Shown: positions 31,200 to 42,115, numbered from the stretch's first letter. The stretch: DNA of 64,000 bases from Micrasema longulum (GCA_022494885.1 JAGVSM010002911.1:1-64000), one strand, 5' to 3'. Translations and numbers: made by a program. The notes: generated by a model not told the origin, from the letters alone.

Positions 31200-32470
31200 C
31201 AAATAAATATGGTGTAACCTTTGGAATTTGTGTTTACTTCAGTCATTATTTATAATTGTTTTTTCTCTTTTATTCTTCATATTTATTTTTATTTTATTTT
31301 ATTTTTATTTATTTGGATAACCAACAGCTATAATTATCTCATATTTATATAACAAAACAAATAACAAATAAGCCAATTACAGGTTTTCACAAGTAGCATC
31401 ACAGTAAGTTAAAAAAGATTCTCGAACATAAAATGAATAGTAATTAAATGTAAATTTAAAAGAAAAGAAAAAAATACTACGAGTTATTTCGAAAGCAAAC
31501 GCCGCACGTTATTAAGATTATTTTCAAATAAATCTATGTTAAATGATTTATTTAGTACATTAAAATTATTAAAAGTTCGCCATAAATATGAATTTTGCCT
31601 ATAATTAGATGAAACAAGAGGTATGTGAAGAAGAGGGTTATTTCTTAAAACTTTGGAAGGAACATTGATAGAAAGTATATATTACGCGTTCTTCGTTTTT
31701 GTAACTGCGATTTATTTATTTTAGGTAAAAAATGTATTTGTAAAAACCTCGTGAGCGTCAAAAATATTAAAAATAAAAATGATACAAAAATCGATAGAAT
31801 TTAAAGAGCTTTCAATCCGGCCCTGACGAAGCAAAGCTTTGACGATATTTAAAGTGGCATTTTGTCGCACCATTAAGCATTTCTTAGCAACAGAGAGACA
31901 CTTGTACAATAAACATGGCAGAACGGATATCATGCCATTTGGCAAAGGAAAAATACATTCACATATGAAAGCAGATAAATTGTATTTCACAAAACGATTT
32001 GGAGTTTTAAGTCATGTACCTGGGTATTATGCGCATATATTATTGTATGCTATTATGTACGAAAAGGATACATTATGTGGGAGTAACACGCGAACAGTTT
32101 ACAATACGAGTAGTCATGACGGCAGTTGGACGTTAGACGATTAATGAAATTTCGGCGAATCACCTTAAAAGACTCGCCGCAAAATAAACTGATTTATAGT
32201 ATAAAAGGATTGTAATTAAACGCTAACGAACATATACCGATATTCTAGACTAAAGATGCGAGTCGTGATGTTCCATTGGGATTTAAAGCAAAATAATTGA
32301 GATGTGGTCTTGGAAGACAGAAGTAATTATTTGGATGAATCGCATTACAAATGATAAAGTATTAGATATTGAAGATCGGCACCTTCGAACACAATGGGTT
32401 TTACTTACAGACCTTTATAAGTAAACAATATACCAAAAAGATGTACAAATTAGATGGGCCGCTCTTTATA
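31200..32470. other. Unassigned stretch with a 102-codon frame
   Basis: The plus-strand frame 31839-32144 is open for 102 codons with unremarkable composition and no recognised domain. A minus-strand frame overlaps it. No shared repeat was found, apart from the tail sequence 'aatcttttgca' at 32478, which is part of the next element's duplication. Confidence 0.35.
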
Positions 32471-32611
32471 CTAGGCAAATCTTTTGCATATTATTGTTAT
32501 CAAAAACATTTTTCACTTTGTAGTATGACATTTTACACTTATTTGTTTATAAATTTGTATAAACCACTTAATTTTTTATTTTTTTTTTTAAAACTTCAAT
32601 ACCACTAAATA

Positions 32612-33223
32612 AAAATAATTTTGACTTAGAATTAAATACTATAAAGAGTATTGCTTTCAATAATGGCTATGAACTAAATTTAATTGACAATATTTTGAAT
32701 AAAAAACTTAAATTAAACTATAGGAAAAAAATACTTATACAGTTCCCAAAATATTTCCAATAAAAATGAGAACTGGCGTAGAATTTTGTACATTAATTCA
32801 TTTTCTAATAATATAGCACAAATTTTACCTAACAATATTAGGCCAGCTTTTTATACTAATAATAACATAGGTAAAATATTAACAAATTGTAAAGATAAGG
32901 ATGATAAATTAAATCATTCGGGAATTTATAAATTAAATTGTTTAAATTGCCCAAATTTCTATATTGGAAAAACTTCACGTAAATTTAAAGTAAGAATCAA
33001 AGAACATATAAGATGTCTGAGTAATAATAATTTTTCAGAATTCGCAAATCATCTTATATCCGAAAACCATGAATTTAATCAAGAAACGTGTGTTGAAATT
33101 TTGCATGTCAATAAAAATGGTTTTCGTTTAGATAATTTAGAACGATTAGAAATTAGTAAAGCCATTAATCAAAAACTTCAAATAATAAATAATCAATTAA
33201 ATTTAACTTCGAGTCCTCTTTAA
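32612..33223 (+). pseudogene. PLE protein C-terminus with GIY-YIG endonuclease
   Basis: It starts in the linker after the reverse transcriptase (NNFDLELNTIKSIAFNNGYE and so on), shifts frame near 32755, and continues KNENWRRILYINSF. The nuclease core SGIYKLNCLNCPNFYIG holds the GIY and YIG motifs and a CxxC pair. It is followed by RKFKVRIKEHIRC (catalytic Arg region) and DNLERLEISKAI (catalytic Glu region). GIY-YIG nucleases nick the target DNA for PLE insertion. The reverse transcriptase has been lost. After the one frameshift, the nuclease frame runs uninterrupted for about 145 codons. Confidence 0.92.
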
Positions 33224-33343
33224 AACTATTCCCGTTATGATTTATTTTATCTTCTTTCTCTCTCTTTCTTTCAATTTTCTGTCTCTTTCATACAATATTT
33301 TATTATATAAATAGCAACGCGTGTAATTATAAGTTAGTTAAAT

Positions 33344-33380
33344 TCCTGACGATGAGGTAGTAACCTCGAAACCGGTCGAA
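33344..33380 (+). ncRNA. Hammerhead-ribozyme-like motif in PLE 3' end
   Basis: The order is CTGACGA, one base, stem GAGG, loop TAGTAA, stem CCTC, then GAAACCGGTC. CTGANGA and GAAA are the two conserved strands of the hammerhead core, and the enclosed stem is perfect. Related ends at 34.3, 57.8 and 59.9 kb keep the layout. An extra base between the core and the stem, and an unverified stem I/III, keep this tentative. Confidence 0.5.
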
Positions 33381-33543
33381 GTGTAATTAAAAAAAAAAAA
33401 TTAAGTGGTTTATACAAATTTATAAACAAATAAGTGTAAAATCTTTTGCAGGTTCTAATTTGAAAGGTTTTATTGGAAAGAAATACTAAACGCCCGGCCC
33501 CTTCCCGAAGCTGTTCTTTAAGACCAGAGTCTTTTTTAAAAAA

Positions 33544-33822
33544 ATGGTACAATTTATCAATGTTTTGAGTATGTCCAAATGCTTGCAGACTTGTTGGGTT
33601 TTCTCCCTAGGCAGTTGTTCTCATATAAATTTGTTGCAACAGAGAGGGAAAACATTTTTGAGCAGGAAATATGGGTATGGGTATGATGAATCTCACCCAC
33701 ATAATAAAGGTTTCAGCTCTTTTACTTCACAAAAGTCAACAGATGGAAGATTTGAGGAAATTTGGATGTTAAAACATAGGCAAAATGGTGAATGTTACAC
33801 TGTGTGTAAAGTGGCCACTTAA
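33544..33822 (+). CDS. Rep-1 open frame, unit 1 (hypothetical)
   Basis: A 92-codon frame is open through the repeat. Its C-terminal half contains DESHPHNKGFSSFTSQKSTD, EEIWMLKHRQNGECYTVCKV and a stop. The same peptide is open in unit 2, at 49.35-49.56 kb and partly at 26.3 kb. It matches no protein I recognise and has no obvious domain or signal peptide. Whether it is translated is unknown; the frame may be a by-product of a young repeat. Confidence 0.35.
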   Translation: MVQFINVLSMSKCLQTCWVFSLGSCSHINLLQQRGKTFLSRKYGYGYDESHPHNKGFSSFTSQKSTDGRFEEIWMLKHRQNGECYTVCKVAT

Positions 33823-33972
33823 ACCAAAATGCCTAGACTCCCATATTCCCCTATCAAAAAAGTTTTCCCTCTCTGTTGCAACAAATTAAAATATAAACAA
33901 CTGGGAGAAAATCCTGCTAGTCTGCAAGCATTTTAACATACTCAAAACTTTGCTGAATTAACTACCTGGTAA

Positions 33973-34158
33973 ATGAAGAAGTACAAAAAAATTGTTTTCA
34001 GGCGTTGCCTAGTAGGTGAATTGGTTCAGCCGCATGAATCTCACCCACATAATAAAGGTTTCAGCTCTTTTACTTCACAAAAGTCAACAGATGGAAGAGT
34101 TGAAGAAATGTGGATGTTAAAACATAGACAGAATGGTGAATGTTACACAGTGTGTTAA
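33973..34158 (+). CDS. Rep-1 open frame, unit 2 (hypothetical)
   Basis: A 61-codon frame begins MKKYKKIVFRRCLVGELVQP and continues with the peptide shared with unit 1, ending one codon after CYTVC. In the common 40 codons, by eye, it differs from unit 1 by four silent and two replacement changes. That is too few to show selection. Function unknown. Confidence 0.35.
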   Translation: MKKYKKIVFRRCLVGELVQPHESHPHNKGFSSFTSQKSTDGRVEEMWMLKHRQNGECYTVC

Positions 34159-34274
34159 ATGGTCACTTAAACCAGCCAATGACAGGTCATAAGCCCTTAA
34201 AATGCCTAGACTACCATATTCCCCTTTTAAAAATGCTTTCCCTCTCAGTTGGAACAAATTTAAAGAGAAAATTC

Positions 34275-34445
34275 ATATTTGAAATACTACCTTATACACC
34301 GTAATGAGGAAAATCGAATAATATTCGTTATTAAATTATTACCTCGATAAGAACGCTTGTTTAGCTCCGAAACTGGTCGGTAATCGAATATAAAATAACT
34401 GGTTAAAAACAAAGTTTTTTGATTTTAATTTTAACTAGTGTCTTT
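34275..34445 (+). mobile_element. PLE 3' end (same type as 32.5-33.4 kb)
   Basis: 'ctcgataagaacgcttgttt' is followed by 'agctccgaaactggtcggta' and 'aactggttaaaaacaaag', as at 57.8 kb. The hammerhead-like core is altered (CTCGATA). No coding part remains. Rep-1 lies immediately to the left. Confidence 0.7.
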
Positions 34446-34449
34446 CTTC

Positions 34450-35435
34450 AGTTTCACGTACTCACCATTAATATATATTTTAAACGAATTTAGCAAAAAT
34501 GTTATATTTATTTACAATTCTACTTCAAAAAAACTTGTTGGTAACTTCACATGGTTTCCTGCATTATTGTCAATTTCAATAAAATAAACACGGTCAGTAC
34601 ATTCACCTTGTTCTAGTTTCTTTCCTTGAATGCCAGTGAAGAAAAATTGTGTTAATTCTAGATTTGGGAGGAACTGTAGAGGTCGCGAACCATAGAAGTG
34701 ACCTCACCGATAGAACTTTGATAAAATTCAAGGTGATGAGAACTACATACACATCATACAGACAGTTAAAAAAAGCTGCTGAGCACCGAGATTAGTTTTC
34801 ATATATTTAAAAAAAATATTTATTAAAATATATGGTGCATAAAAATAAATATGACTGGCAAATTTTAAAATTCCACCAAGCCACTTTTGTTGTTTGTTAG
34901 TGGAGATTTACCTAAATAAAATAAATCCTGCAAAAAAATAAATAATTTTACATCAATAACTTCAGTCAAACTAAAAAACCGTAAGACCTGTATCTGCACA
35001 GTCAATTTTAAGTAACAAATATAACATAAAATCATATTATGCATAAATATCCATTAAATTTAAACATATTGAATACTACGTTAATGTAAAAACTCTTGAT
35101 TGAAAAGCCAACTTTTTTAAAATCTAAGGTCGGTAGGAATTAAGAATAAACGGTGCAATGAAATTTTCTGTTCTACTGCCATATTTGTTACTTATTTTGG
35201 GGGTCACCAAACCATCACCATAAGTAAAGCGATTGTTATGATTATGACTATGATAAATTTTAAAAACATGACATTTTTATAGCTCTAGCAAAGCCACAAT
35301 ATTCAGTTTTGAGTGATCTGTAAAGGAGGCTTTTGTTATTTTGTTAATGAAGAGGTAAATGCAGTTATTTGCTTTTAATCAATCACGAAAATATAGTCGT
35401 AGTGATTTAGAACAAAACTCCGGTAATAATTGAAC
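34450..35435. other. AT-rich stretch, nothing recognised
   Basis: No coding frame or shared repeat identified. Confidence 0.4.
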
Positions 35436-35439
35436 CACA

Positions 35440-35975
35440 CGTTAACTACTGTAGTAGCATTTTATTTTTATCAAACAAAGAAAACATAGATAAACTAACT
35501 GTATTACAAAATAAAGCCTTTAGAATCATTTTGAAAAAAACAGATATACGAGGGTAAAGTCGATGGTAAATGAAATGAAATTATTAACATATTAACAAAG
35601 AATATTTTACAATACAATGATATTTGTTCATAAAATTATAAACTCTAATAAAAAAACAGAATTTTGGAAAAAAATTGATCGGAACCAGCATGAACACAAT
35701 CACAATACTAGAGAAAAGAACAAAATTAGACTTCCATTTAGGAAAAAGGCAAAGTCACAAAATTCAATTTTATTTAAAGCAATTAAAAAGTATTACGAAA
35801 TGGAAAAAAATATTTATGAAGAAAAAAACATGTCAAAATTTAAAATAATGGTCAAGACATATGTGATAAACAATTTATAAATTAAATTTATTTGCAATGT
35901 TATTATTGGAACACACATAACAATATGTATGATATGTGTGCCCTATTTTAAAATTTAAATAAATAAATAATTGTC
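35440..35975 (+). mobile_element. LINE-E-like 3' portion
   Basis: It codes for a reverse transcriptase C-terminus and ends in an 'aaataaataaataatt' tail. The 3' untranslated region is only about 90 bp long. Confidence 0.75.
35480..35880 (+). pseudogene. LINE reverse transcriptase C-terminal fragment
   Basis: LTVLQNKAFRIILKKTDI is followed, after stops, by IFVHKIINSNKK, then HNHNTREKNKIRLPFRKKAK, NSILFKAIKKYYE and KFKIMVKTYV. The LQNKAFRxI, HxYNTRxKxxIRLP and FKxxxK blocks are those of CR1/Jockey-type LINEs. The final 87-codon stretch is intact, but the polymerase is missing. Confidence 0.85.
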
Positions 35976-35984
35976 ACGTTTTAC

Positions 35985-37295
35985 TTATTAGCAAACAGTG
36001 TCAGTATAAGATAGTGACAGATCATTTCCTCGATTGTAGTTTTAAATCCAAAGTACCCACCAGATCGTGACCCGACAAGTATCAGCACAGCAACTGACGG
36101 TGCCACGACAGAAGAACTACTATGGAGATAGAACAATGGGGAGTGTAGTTCCAAAACTGTTTAATTTAATGCCAAAAAAGTTATCAAAAAAGTCTACCAT
36201 AATAATTAAAAATACACCGGTTTACAGATGAAGAGGAAATTAATTTAATAGTTAAGACTTAAGTATGATAAAAAGTGATATACAAAAGATTAAAAAAAAA
36301 TTAAGGTACTTTTGTTAAAAGATAAAACAAAAAGATGTAACTAAAATATAAAAATAATTACTTAGATTTAGTATTAAAATTTAGACCAAACTAGTGTACG
36401 TTGATTCTCATAATATAAACATTATTTAAAATTATTTCAAATAATTAAAGATAATTAATTAAACAAAAAAAATGTGGCGGCCAAATCTGTAATTTTTAAA
36501 GGAAATTTAAGCATTTTGTGGCATTTTTCTTTTATAAAAACATAATTTCATAAAAATGAATGGCATGAACTAAAATATTTTTATATTTTCATTTTTTAAA
36601 AACAATTTTTGATGGCATAATTTCGGGTAGAATTAAAGAAAAATAATATTGTATGTTTATTTGTAAAAAGTATGTTGTTCTGATTTTAAGTAATTAATAA
36701 AATCGTCCAATGTATAATAAATATTTCATTTATTATTAAAGTAGTATAAGCGATAAACTTAGTTAGCAAGGCACCCTTTTCTAATGAGTAGTTAAACAGT
36801 ATTAATATTGAATTAATACCAATAAGTTTTATTGATAAATTCTTAATAGAAATCCATTGTAATGAAATAAGCACTTTCGTGTATATTTTGCATTAAAAGC
36901 CTTACAGTCGGGTGGGAGGGTTGTATGTAGATACATTGTACACAGGCGTTGGCCGATTACTATGTAAATTAAGTGAAGGGTTGTTTGTTGAAAGAAAACT
37001 TTATTTATCGTGAACAAGTATATTCACATGTTACAGCCTACTAAAGCCTCGGGAATACTTTAATACCGCTGTTCTAATACAATAAAACATCTCTTTCTGT
37101 GCGGGAACTCTGTAATTAAACCGCATAGCGACGGTCTTAACACTTTTGTGCGGGTCGTTTAATTATTAGTCCGTTCGGAACGACTGTTATAAAGCTAACA
37201 AAGAAAGATTTTCCTCACAATTATGTCCGAACGTTTAAATAAATGAAGTGGTAATGAAATTCACGAACTTCAACTACATGATTGTTCAGTGATGG
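35985..37295. other. Unassigned stretch
   Basis: 36.0-36.9 kb is very AT-rich. 37.02-37.20 kb is a GC-richer patch with no identified content. No shared repeats. Confidence 0.35.
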
Positions 37296-37299
37296 TGAA

Positions 37300-38405
37300 T
37301 TGCAACGGCAAAAAACTGAATAGTGTTTAAAGTATAAATTATCTGGGAATAACTATAGACCAGTATTTGAGGTGAGATGAGCAAATTGAAACTATAACTG
37401 CAAAAATTAAGCGATTGATACATTTTTTTATCCTACTAAGAAATATACTTAAAGTCCCGGACTTGATACACCTATACCATGCACTGGCAAATTCTGTGTT
37501 GACTCACAGTCTAATTGGTTGAGGAGCTTGCGCAAAAACCGCCCATGAACCGGTTGCAATTGCACAGAAATCTTTAATCCGAAAACATTTCGCTATCCAA
37601 GTAACTTGCTCTTCAAAGAATTCAGAGTACTGAATATTATTTAACAGTATATATTGAGAACGGCAGAGGTTACACAAATAAATAGAGACATCTACCCAAG
37701 CGTCAACCACAACCATAATACAAGATACTCTAATAGGGATCTGATACTAAGTGAAGGGGTCAACACTGTTCTGGCATCGAGACAATACTATTACGTAGGC
37801 AAAAAGGTCCATAACCTTTTGCCAGAATCGTGGAAAGACGGGAGTGTTGTCAAGTTGCGGAAGGTGTTGACCTCGCTGCGTGCATATGATGTTAACGACC
37901 TTATCTTCCTTAGTAGATTCACCACTTTCTTCATTACATATTTAAAGCGTTTTTTGTAATATATTTATTCTGCTTGTGTAAGAAAGGGTTTTTGGCTTAT
38001 TTATTGTTTATCCGTTTGATTGTAACAAATTGACATTTAAAATGCGCGTTTTAAAACTTTTTTGACTTATACTTAGTTTCTATACTAAAATCTTATTTTA
38101 TATCTAATTCTTAATATTTGATATTTTTTTGAGGCTTGTGTCATAAAATTTACACACATGTCCACCCTCAAACCACCATAACACCCACTCACCCACCCTC
38201 TCACACACTTACACTTACACAAACACACTAGCATGCATTGTACGAGTATTTAATGTATTTCTGTGGATTGTCTCTTGCATTGTTCCAATGTGTGTATTTT
38301 TTTTTAATGTTAAAATTTTTATATCCCAAATTAAATTGTTGTAACTCCTGGGAATGTAATTAATATGTATTATACTTGTAAAAATAAAAAATGTACCTTA
38401 AAAAA
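37300..38405 (+). mobile_element. LINE-B 3' portion
   Basis: It carries a decayed reverse transcriptase segment, then the 3' untranslated region shared with 8.04-8.40 kb, with a CA/CTC-rich block at 38.16-38.23 kb that resembles the untranslated regions at 18.9 and 56.6 kb. It ends with 'gtaaaaataaaaaatg'. 5' truncated near 37.3 kb. Confidence 0.85.
37325..37959 (+). pseudogene. LINE-B reverse transcriptase C-terminal fragment
   Basis: The order is KYLGITIDQYLR, a stop, IETITAKIKRLIHFFILLRN, LIHLYHALANSVLTHSLI, a stop, then AIAQKSLIRKHFAI. The final frame holds HNHNTRYSNRDLILSEG, QYYYVGKKVHNLLPESWKD and VVKLRKVLTSL. These are the YLGxxxD, LYxALxxSxLxY, QKxxIR and YNTRxxxxL blocks of Jockey/CR1-type LINEs downstream of the catalytic site. 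Several stops and shifts make it non-functional. Confidence 0.88.
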
Positions 38406-38794
38406 GAAATAATTATGAAATCGTCCACGCCTGTCCAAAGGCAATCTGCACAGCACAAGAGTATACTTAAGTACCTAATCTAACCCTTAGCTAAGTTTAA
38501 ATCAAATCACAAGAATTAAGATCAGACATGTCACAGGAACGTCGTGCGAAGAGAAACTATCCCAAAACCAAAATGTTGTGTATTTATACAGGGCCTTAGC
38601 TTCAAGTTTTACTAAGCTATAGGTTAGTAAACTTATCCGGGAATCCTTTCCTCAATGGTCTAAATCAGGGGTCACTAAACGATGAAATGCGGACTAGAAT
38701 TGGCCCACCAGCATAGCACCTTTAATTCAGTTCAGCATGTTTTCGCAAAATCAGAATAACATAATATTGTTAATTGAATCGGCATTCACTTCGT

Positions 38795-39832
38795 AACACT
38801 TCATTATAAATTATTATAAAAATAAATAAAACTTTGTTATTAGTGTTACACAATTTTTATTCTTTTACAAGAACACTACTACAGTTTCGGAAGAGCACTC
38901 CTCCCATTGACGATAATCACAGAATATTGCTGACGATGTCATAGAATTTAGACAAAAAATAAACGAATCAGTGAAACTTAAAGCAGGGGTTTTTTTCCCC
39001 ACTTAAATAAGGTGCTAGCATATATATTTATTTATGATAAAATACGAGGTTTTTAAACTTTACATTAACATTACATTACATATTTTATTTGTACGAAATA
39101 TTCCCAATCAGCAAAAGTGCTAGTATGAGGGGATATTATATATATATAATAATACAATATTTAAAATAAAAAGTCGATAAAATAACATCACATATCACTA
39201 GTCACACGGGCTGTAATAACTGTTTTTTTTAAGTACGTATATGTTTTGTATATTTTTTAGGTCATTAGAAAGTGAATTGTAAAATTTTATTGCTGTATAC
39301 AAAAAACTGTTTCTTTTTCTGTTGGTCCTAGATTGTTCGCAAGTTAAATTATTTGATGCTTTTGTATTTATTTTATGTATGTTGTAGTTAATATTAAATT
39401 TAATATTTGTCTTTATTTTACTCTTTTTCATCTTAAATATCATTTTTATTTTTTCTGTGTAGATTTATTTCTCTAGAGTGAGCATTTTTGTTCTTCTATA
39501 TAAATCTGTAGTTCTAGTATATTTATTAAAATTAAATTTATATATGGATCTAAAGTACATATATGAAAACATGATTAATGAGGGAAAGAACGTGAAGTGG
39601 AATTTATTTCTCAAAATTTAGCACACAAGTGGAAGTTACAATAATTATGTCTAAGATTTAATATGTGGGAAGACATCGCTCATTAGTCGCGACATTAGTT
39701 TTATATCATCCGTCGATGGGAGGAGTGCTCTCCCGAAACTGTTGTAGTGATCTTGTAAAATAATAAAAATTGTGTAACACTAATAACAAAACTTTATTTA
39801 TTTTCATAATAATTCAGAATAACACACTTAAT
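38795..39832. mobile_element. PLE-type inverted termini (third type)
   Basis: Arms at 38795-38915 and 39708-39832 are inverted copies sharing 'gttattagtgttacacaatt' and 'agagcactcctcccat'. The core in the right arm reads TCGATGGGAGGAGTGCTCTC, then CCGAAACTG. This has the same GA-hairpin-GAAAC layout as the other PLE ends here. A further arm is at 41.3 kb. The interior holds a LINE coding remnant and no PLE protein, so assigning the whole to PLE is an inference from the terminal motif. Confidence 0.55.
39198..39443 (-). pseudogene. LINE reverse transcriptase C-terminal fragment
   Basis: On the minus strand, KASNNLTCEQSRTNRKRNSF is followed by YTAIKFYNSLSNDLKNIQN. The NSFxYxxIKxYNSLPxDLK pattern is that of a LINE C-terminus. 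It lies between the inverted arms, so it probably belongs to a nested insertion. Confidence 0.65.
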
Positions 39833-39917
39833 TGATCCGTAATTATTTTTGATTTAGAGAAAAAAAAAGGTAATTGCACAAATCTCCAGATGCTTTTCTA
39901 GTCTAGCGCCTTTTTTT

Positions 39918-40010
39918 AGGCCACTTAAACCAGCCAACAACAGGTCGTAAGCCCTGAAAATGCCTAGACTTCCATGATCCCTAACAAACAATATTTTCCC
40001 ATCAGCACGA
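39918..40010 (+). repeat. Rep-1 fragment
   Basis: 'ggccacttaaaccagccaac' is followed by 'aggtcgtaagccctgaaaat', 'gcctagacttccatgatccc' and a degraded 'ttttcccatcagcacgaa' box. Confidence 0.75.
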
Positions 40011-40084
40011 AATACGGTCTATCAAAGATAAAACTAATCCCTTGGGTATTTATTCATTTTAAAAATGACATTTACATCAAAAGG

Positions 40085-40715
40085 TGAAGTTGTTAAAATT
40101 ATACCCCTTTTCGCACTTGATGGTGCGTTGGGCACAGATTGAAAATCTTAATGTAAAATCTATAAAACAACTTTATGTAAAAGCTTTATTACTATACGCA
40201 CGTAAACATTATTCTCTACCTTCCGTAACAAATACAAGAGTTACTAGATACTCCACCCTGATGCTGCAAAAAAATAAATACAACCTTCGGTCAAAGATGA
40301 TTGGACTACTATTTTGTTAAAGTGAACAATCTACTTCCATTATCCATAAGGACAATTAGTAAGTTCTCACAATATAAAATTGCTATTAAGAAATGGATAG
40401 TGGAGGTGGGTTGCACACGGATCGATGAGTGGATCAAGCCAAATAGGTAAAATGTGTGTACTGTTTATGAAATTTCTTCTATTGGTCTATATGAATTGGT
40501 TATGTTTTTTATAATTATTTTTGTTTTTTATTGTTTATTATGTTAATGATAATTATGTTAATTGGATTAATTACGTTTTTTTATTGTTATTATTATGTTA
40601 ACTTTATTAAGTAGCTAATTTTATGCATGTTTCACATTTTGTAAAATGTTTCAGAACATTATTATGTATAAAAAAAGAATACAAACAATGTAAAAGTATA
40701 AATAAATAAATAAAA
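40085..40715 (+). mobile_element. LINE-C 3' portion
   Basis: A coding remnant is followed by an untranslated region ending 'aagtataaataaataaata'. It pairs with the inverted copy at 41.63-42.11 kb. Confidence 0.75.
40100..40450 (+). pseudogene. LINE-C reverse transcriptase C-terminal fragment
   Basis: The frame contains NVKSIKQLYVKALLLYARK, RVTRYSTLMLQKNKYNLRSK and, after a shift, VNNLLPLSIRTISKFSQYKI, AIKKWIVEVGCTRID and EWIKPNR plus a stop. The last part aligns with LLPLSFKTVSNEKMFKKAIK and KWIVELSRSKMD at 42.0 kb, confirming a shared LINE family. The polymerase domain is missing. Confidence 0.75.
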
Positions 40716-41285
40716 TACAAAATTGCATCGTATCTTGATTTTTTATTTAATGGTAATGTAGTCAGTCGGAACGCTGAAATATTGATAAAGGGGTTCTAGT
40801 CTTTTGCGTTTTAGTGACTTCTTGCACTAACTAAAAAATGTATCTTGCACCAACGCGCTTGAAGGCCCCTGGTATAAATTTGCCTTAAATCACCCATCCG
40901 CCATGTTACACAATTTAATTGAAGTCAACGGGACAACTTTACGGCGAGTGTAATTTGTTAATTAAAGTTTGCATCTAGTTAGACCAATATAGCGGAATCG
41001 TTAAATATCAGGTTTTATCTGGAAGTTGATATCGAAATTTATTCAGAATCCCGAACCATAGCTACTAAATTTTCCGCACGCTTCCGATATTTAATATTTT
41101 TGCCCAGCGGCTCTGAAACTTTCTTGAAAAGATAAGGAGGTTAAATTTTCGACGTCGACTTTAACCAATTTGTAAGTAATGCTATTTTGCATATTATTTT
41201 AACATAAAAAACAATACAGAATATTAAAAAAATAATGTACCGTCTGTAGATGTGCTTTGTCAAGGTATTTGAAAAAAGTTCAACG
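40716..41285. other. AT-rich stretch, nothing recognised
   Basis: No shared repeat or coding frame was recognised. Confidence 0.4.
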
Positions 41286-41289
41286 GAAA

Positions 41290-41560
41290 GATTTATTTGA
41301 AATAAATATGAAAATAAAACTTTGTGATTAGTGTTGCGCAATTTTATTCAATATCAAGAATACTACTACAGTTTTAGGAGAGCACTTTTCCCATCGACGG
41401 GCGATATGAAACTAATATAGTACATACAGAATATTGTTCACGGTATCATTATACACAAAAAAAAAACAAATTAATCAGTGATGGTACCTGAAGTAGACTG
41501 GACATTTCACTTATTTAAGGTATTAGAATATATGTATATGGATAATTGTATTTTTTTTTT
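41290..41560 (-). mobile_element. PLE-type arm (third type), solo
   Basis: 'actttgtgattagtgttgcg' through 'ggagagcacttttcccatcg' matches the left arm at 38.83-38.91 kb, and the match continues through 'attaatcagtga' to 'cacttatttaaggt'. No inverted partner is nearby, so it is a truncated copy. Confidence 0.65.
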
Positions 41561-41629
41561 AATATTTCATTTTATTTAATTATTATTTTTATTATTTTTT
41601 TAGATGATTTATGATTTATTTATTTATTC

Positions 41630-42115
41630 ATATTTTATTCTTACAAACTATAAACAATAATAAAAATAATGTGATCTCACTGGGGTTACCCGTGCCGAGG
41701 ACACTTAACAGTATACTTTTTTGAAATGTTTTTACAATTGAGAATAAACACAGAACTAACTTAATAAACAGAGATACTCAAAATATTCAGGCTATTTTAA
41801 AAACTAGGTATATATGTACATCTATATTATTTATATTACAAAACGCACAATGAAAATAACAAAAACCTAACATAAGCTATACGCTTGTGGAGCAGTTGAT
41901 TCAATATTGGTTTGGGCGAATGAGACAATCCATTTTACTTCTACTTAGCTCCACGATCCATTTTTTTATAGCCTTTTTAAACATTTTCTCGTTACTAACT
42001 GTTTTAAAAGATAGTGGAAGTAGGTTATAGATTTTAATTTTTAATTTGAAGTACAGATATGGAAACATTTTGGAAAAAATCCGCACTGGGGTTAAAACAT
42101 TCAAAATATAGTGTT
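41630..42115 (-). mobile_element. LINE-C 3' portion, inverted
   Basis: Read leftward: YLYFKLKIKIYNLLPLSFKT, then VSNEKMFKKAIKKWIVEL and SRSKMDCLIRPNQY with a stop near 41901, then an untranslated region ending in a tail of taaat units at 41.63 kb. It is the counterpart of 40.1-40.7 kb. The start given by the first methionine is not a true start. Confidence 0.8.

Larger units (their letters stand above)
32477..33450 (+). mobile_element. Penelope-like element with 12-bp flanking repeat
   Basis: 'aaatcttttgca' occurs at 32477-32488 and 33439-33450. Inside, an inverted copy of the 3' terminal sequence ('ttttacacttatttgttta') lies at 32531-32580, and the forward copy ends at 33441. Between them is the PLE coding remnant, then a hammerhead-like core at 33344-33376. 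This inverted-terminus layout is a known PLE feature. Confidence 0.88.
33544..34265 (+). repeat. Rep-1 tandem pair, best-preserved copies
   Basis: Two units follow head to tail; the 'ggtttcagctcttttac' box occurs at 33711 and 34058. Each unit runs 'gaatctcacccacataat', 'aaagtcaacagatggaag', 'gtggccacttaaacc', 'atgcctagac', 'ctctctgttgcaacaaatt', and then 'acatactcaaaac'. Between units lies 'ggcgttgcctagtaggtg'. The first unit is preceded by an inverted piece of the 'ttgttgcaacagagaggg' box. The family is unknown; no terminal duplication was found. Confidence 0.85.

Noticed and set aside
38660..38705. hAT-like end CAGGGGTCACTAAACG
   Set aside because: No inverted partner or 8-bp duplication was found, so one short match is not enough.
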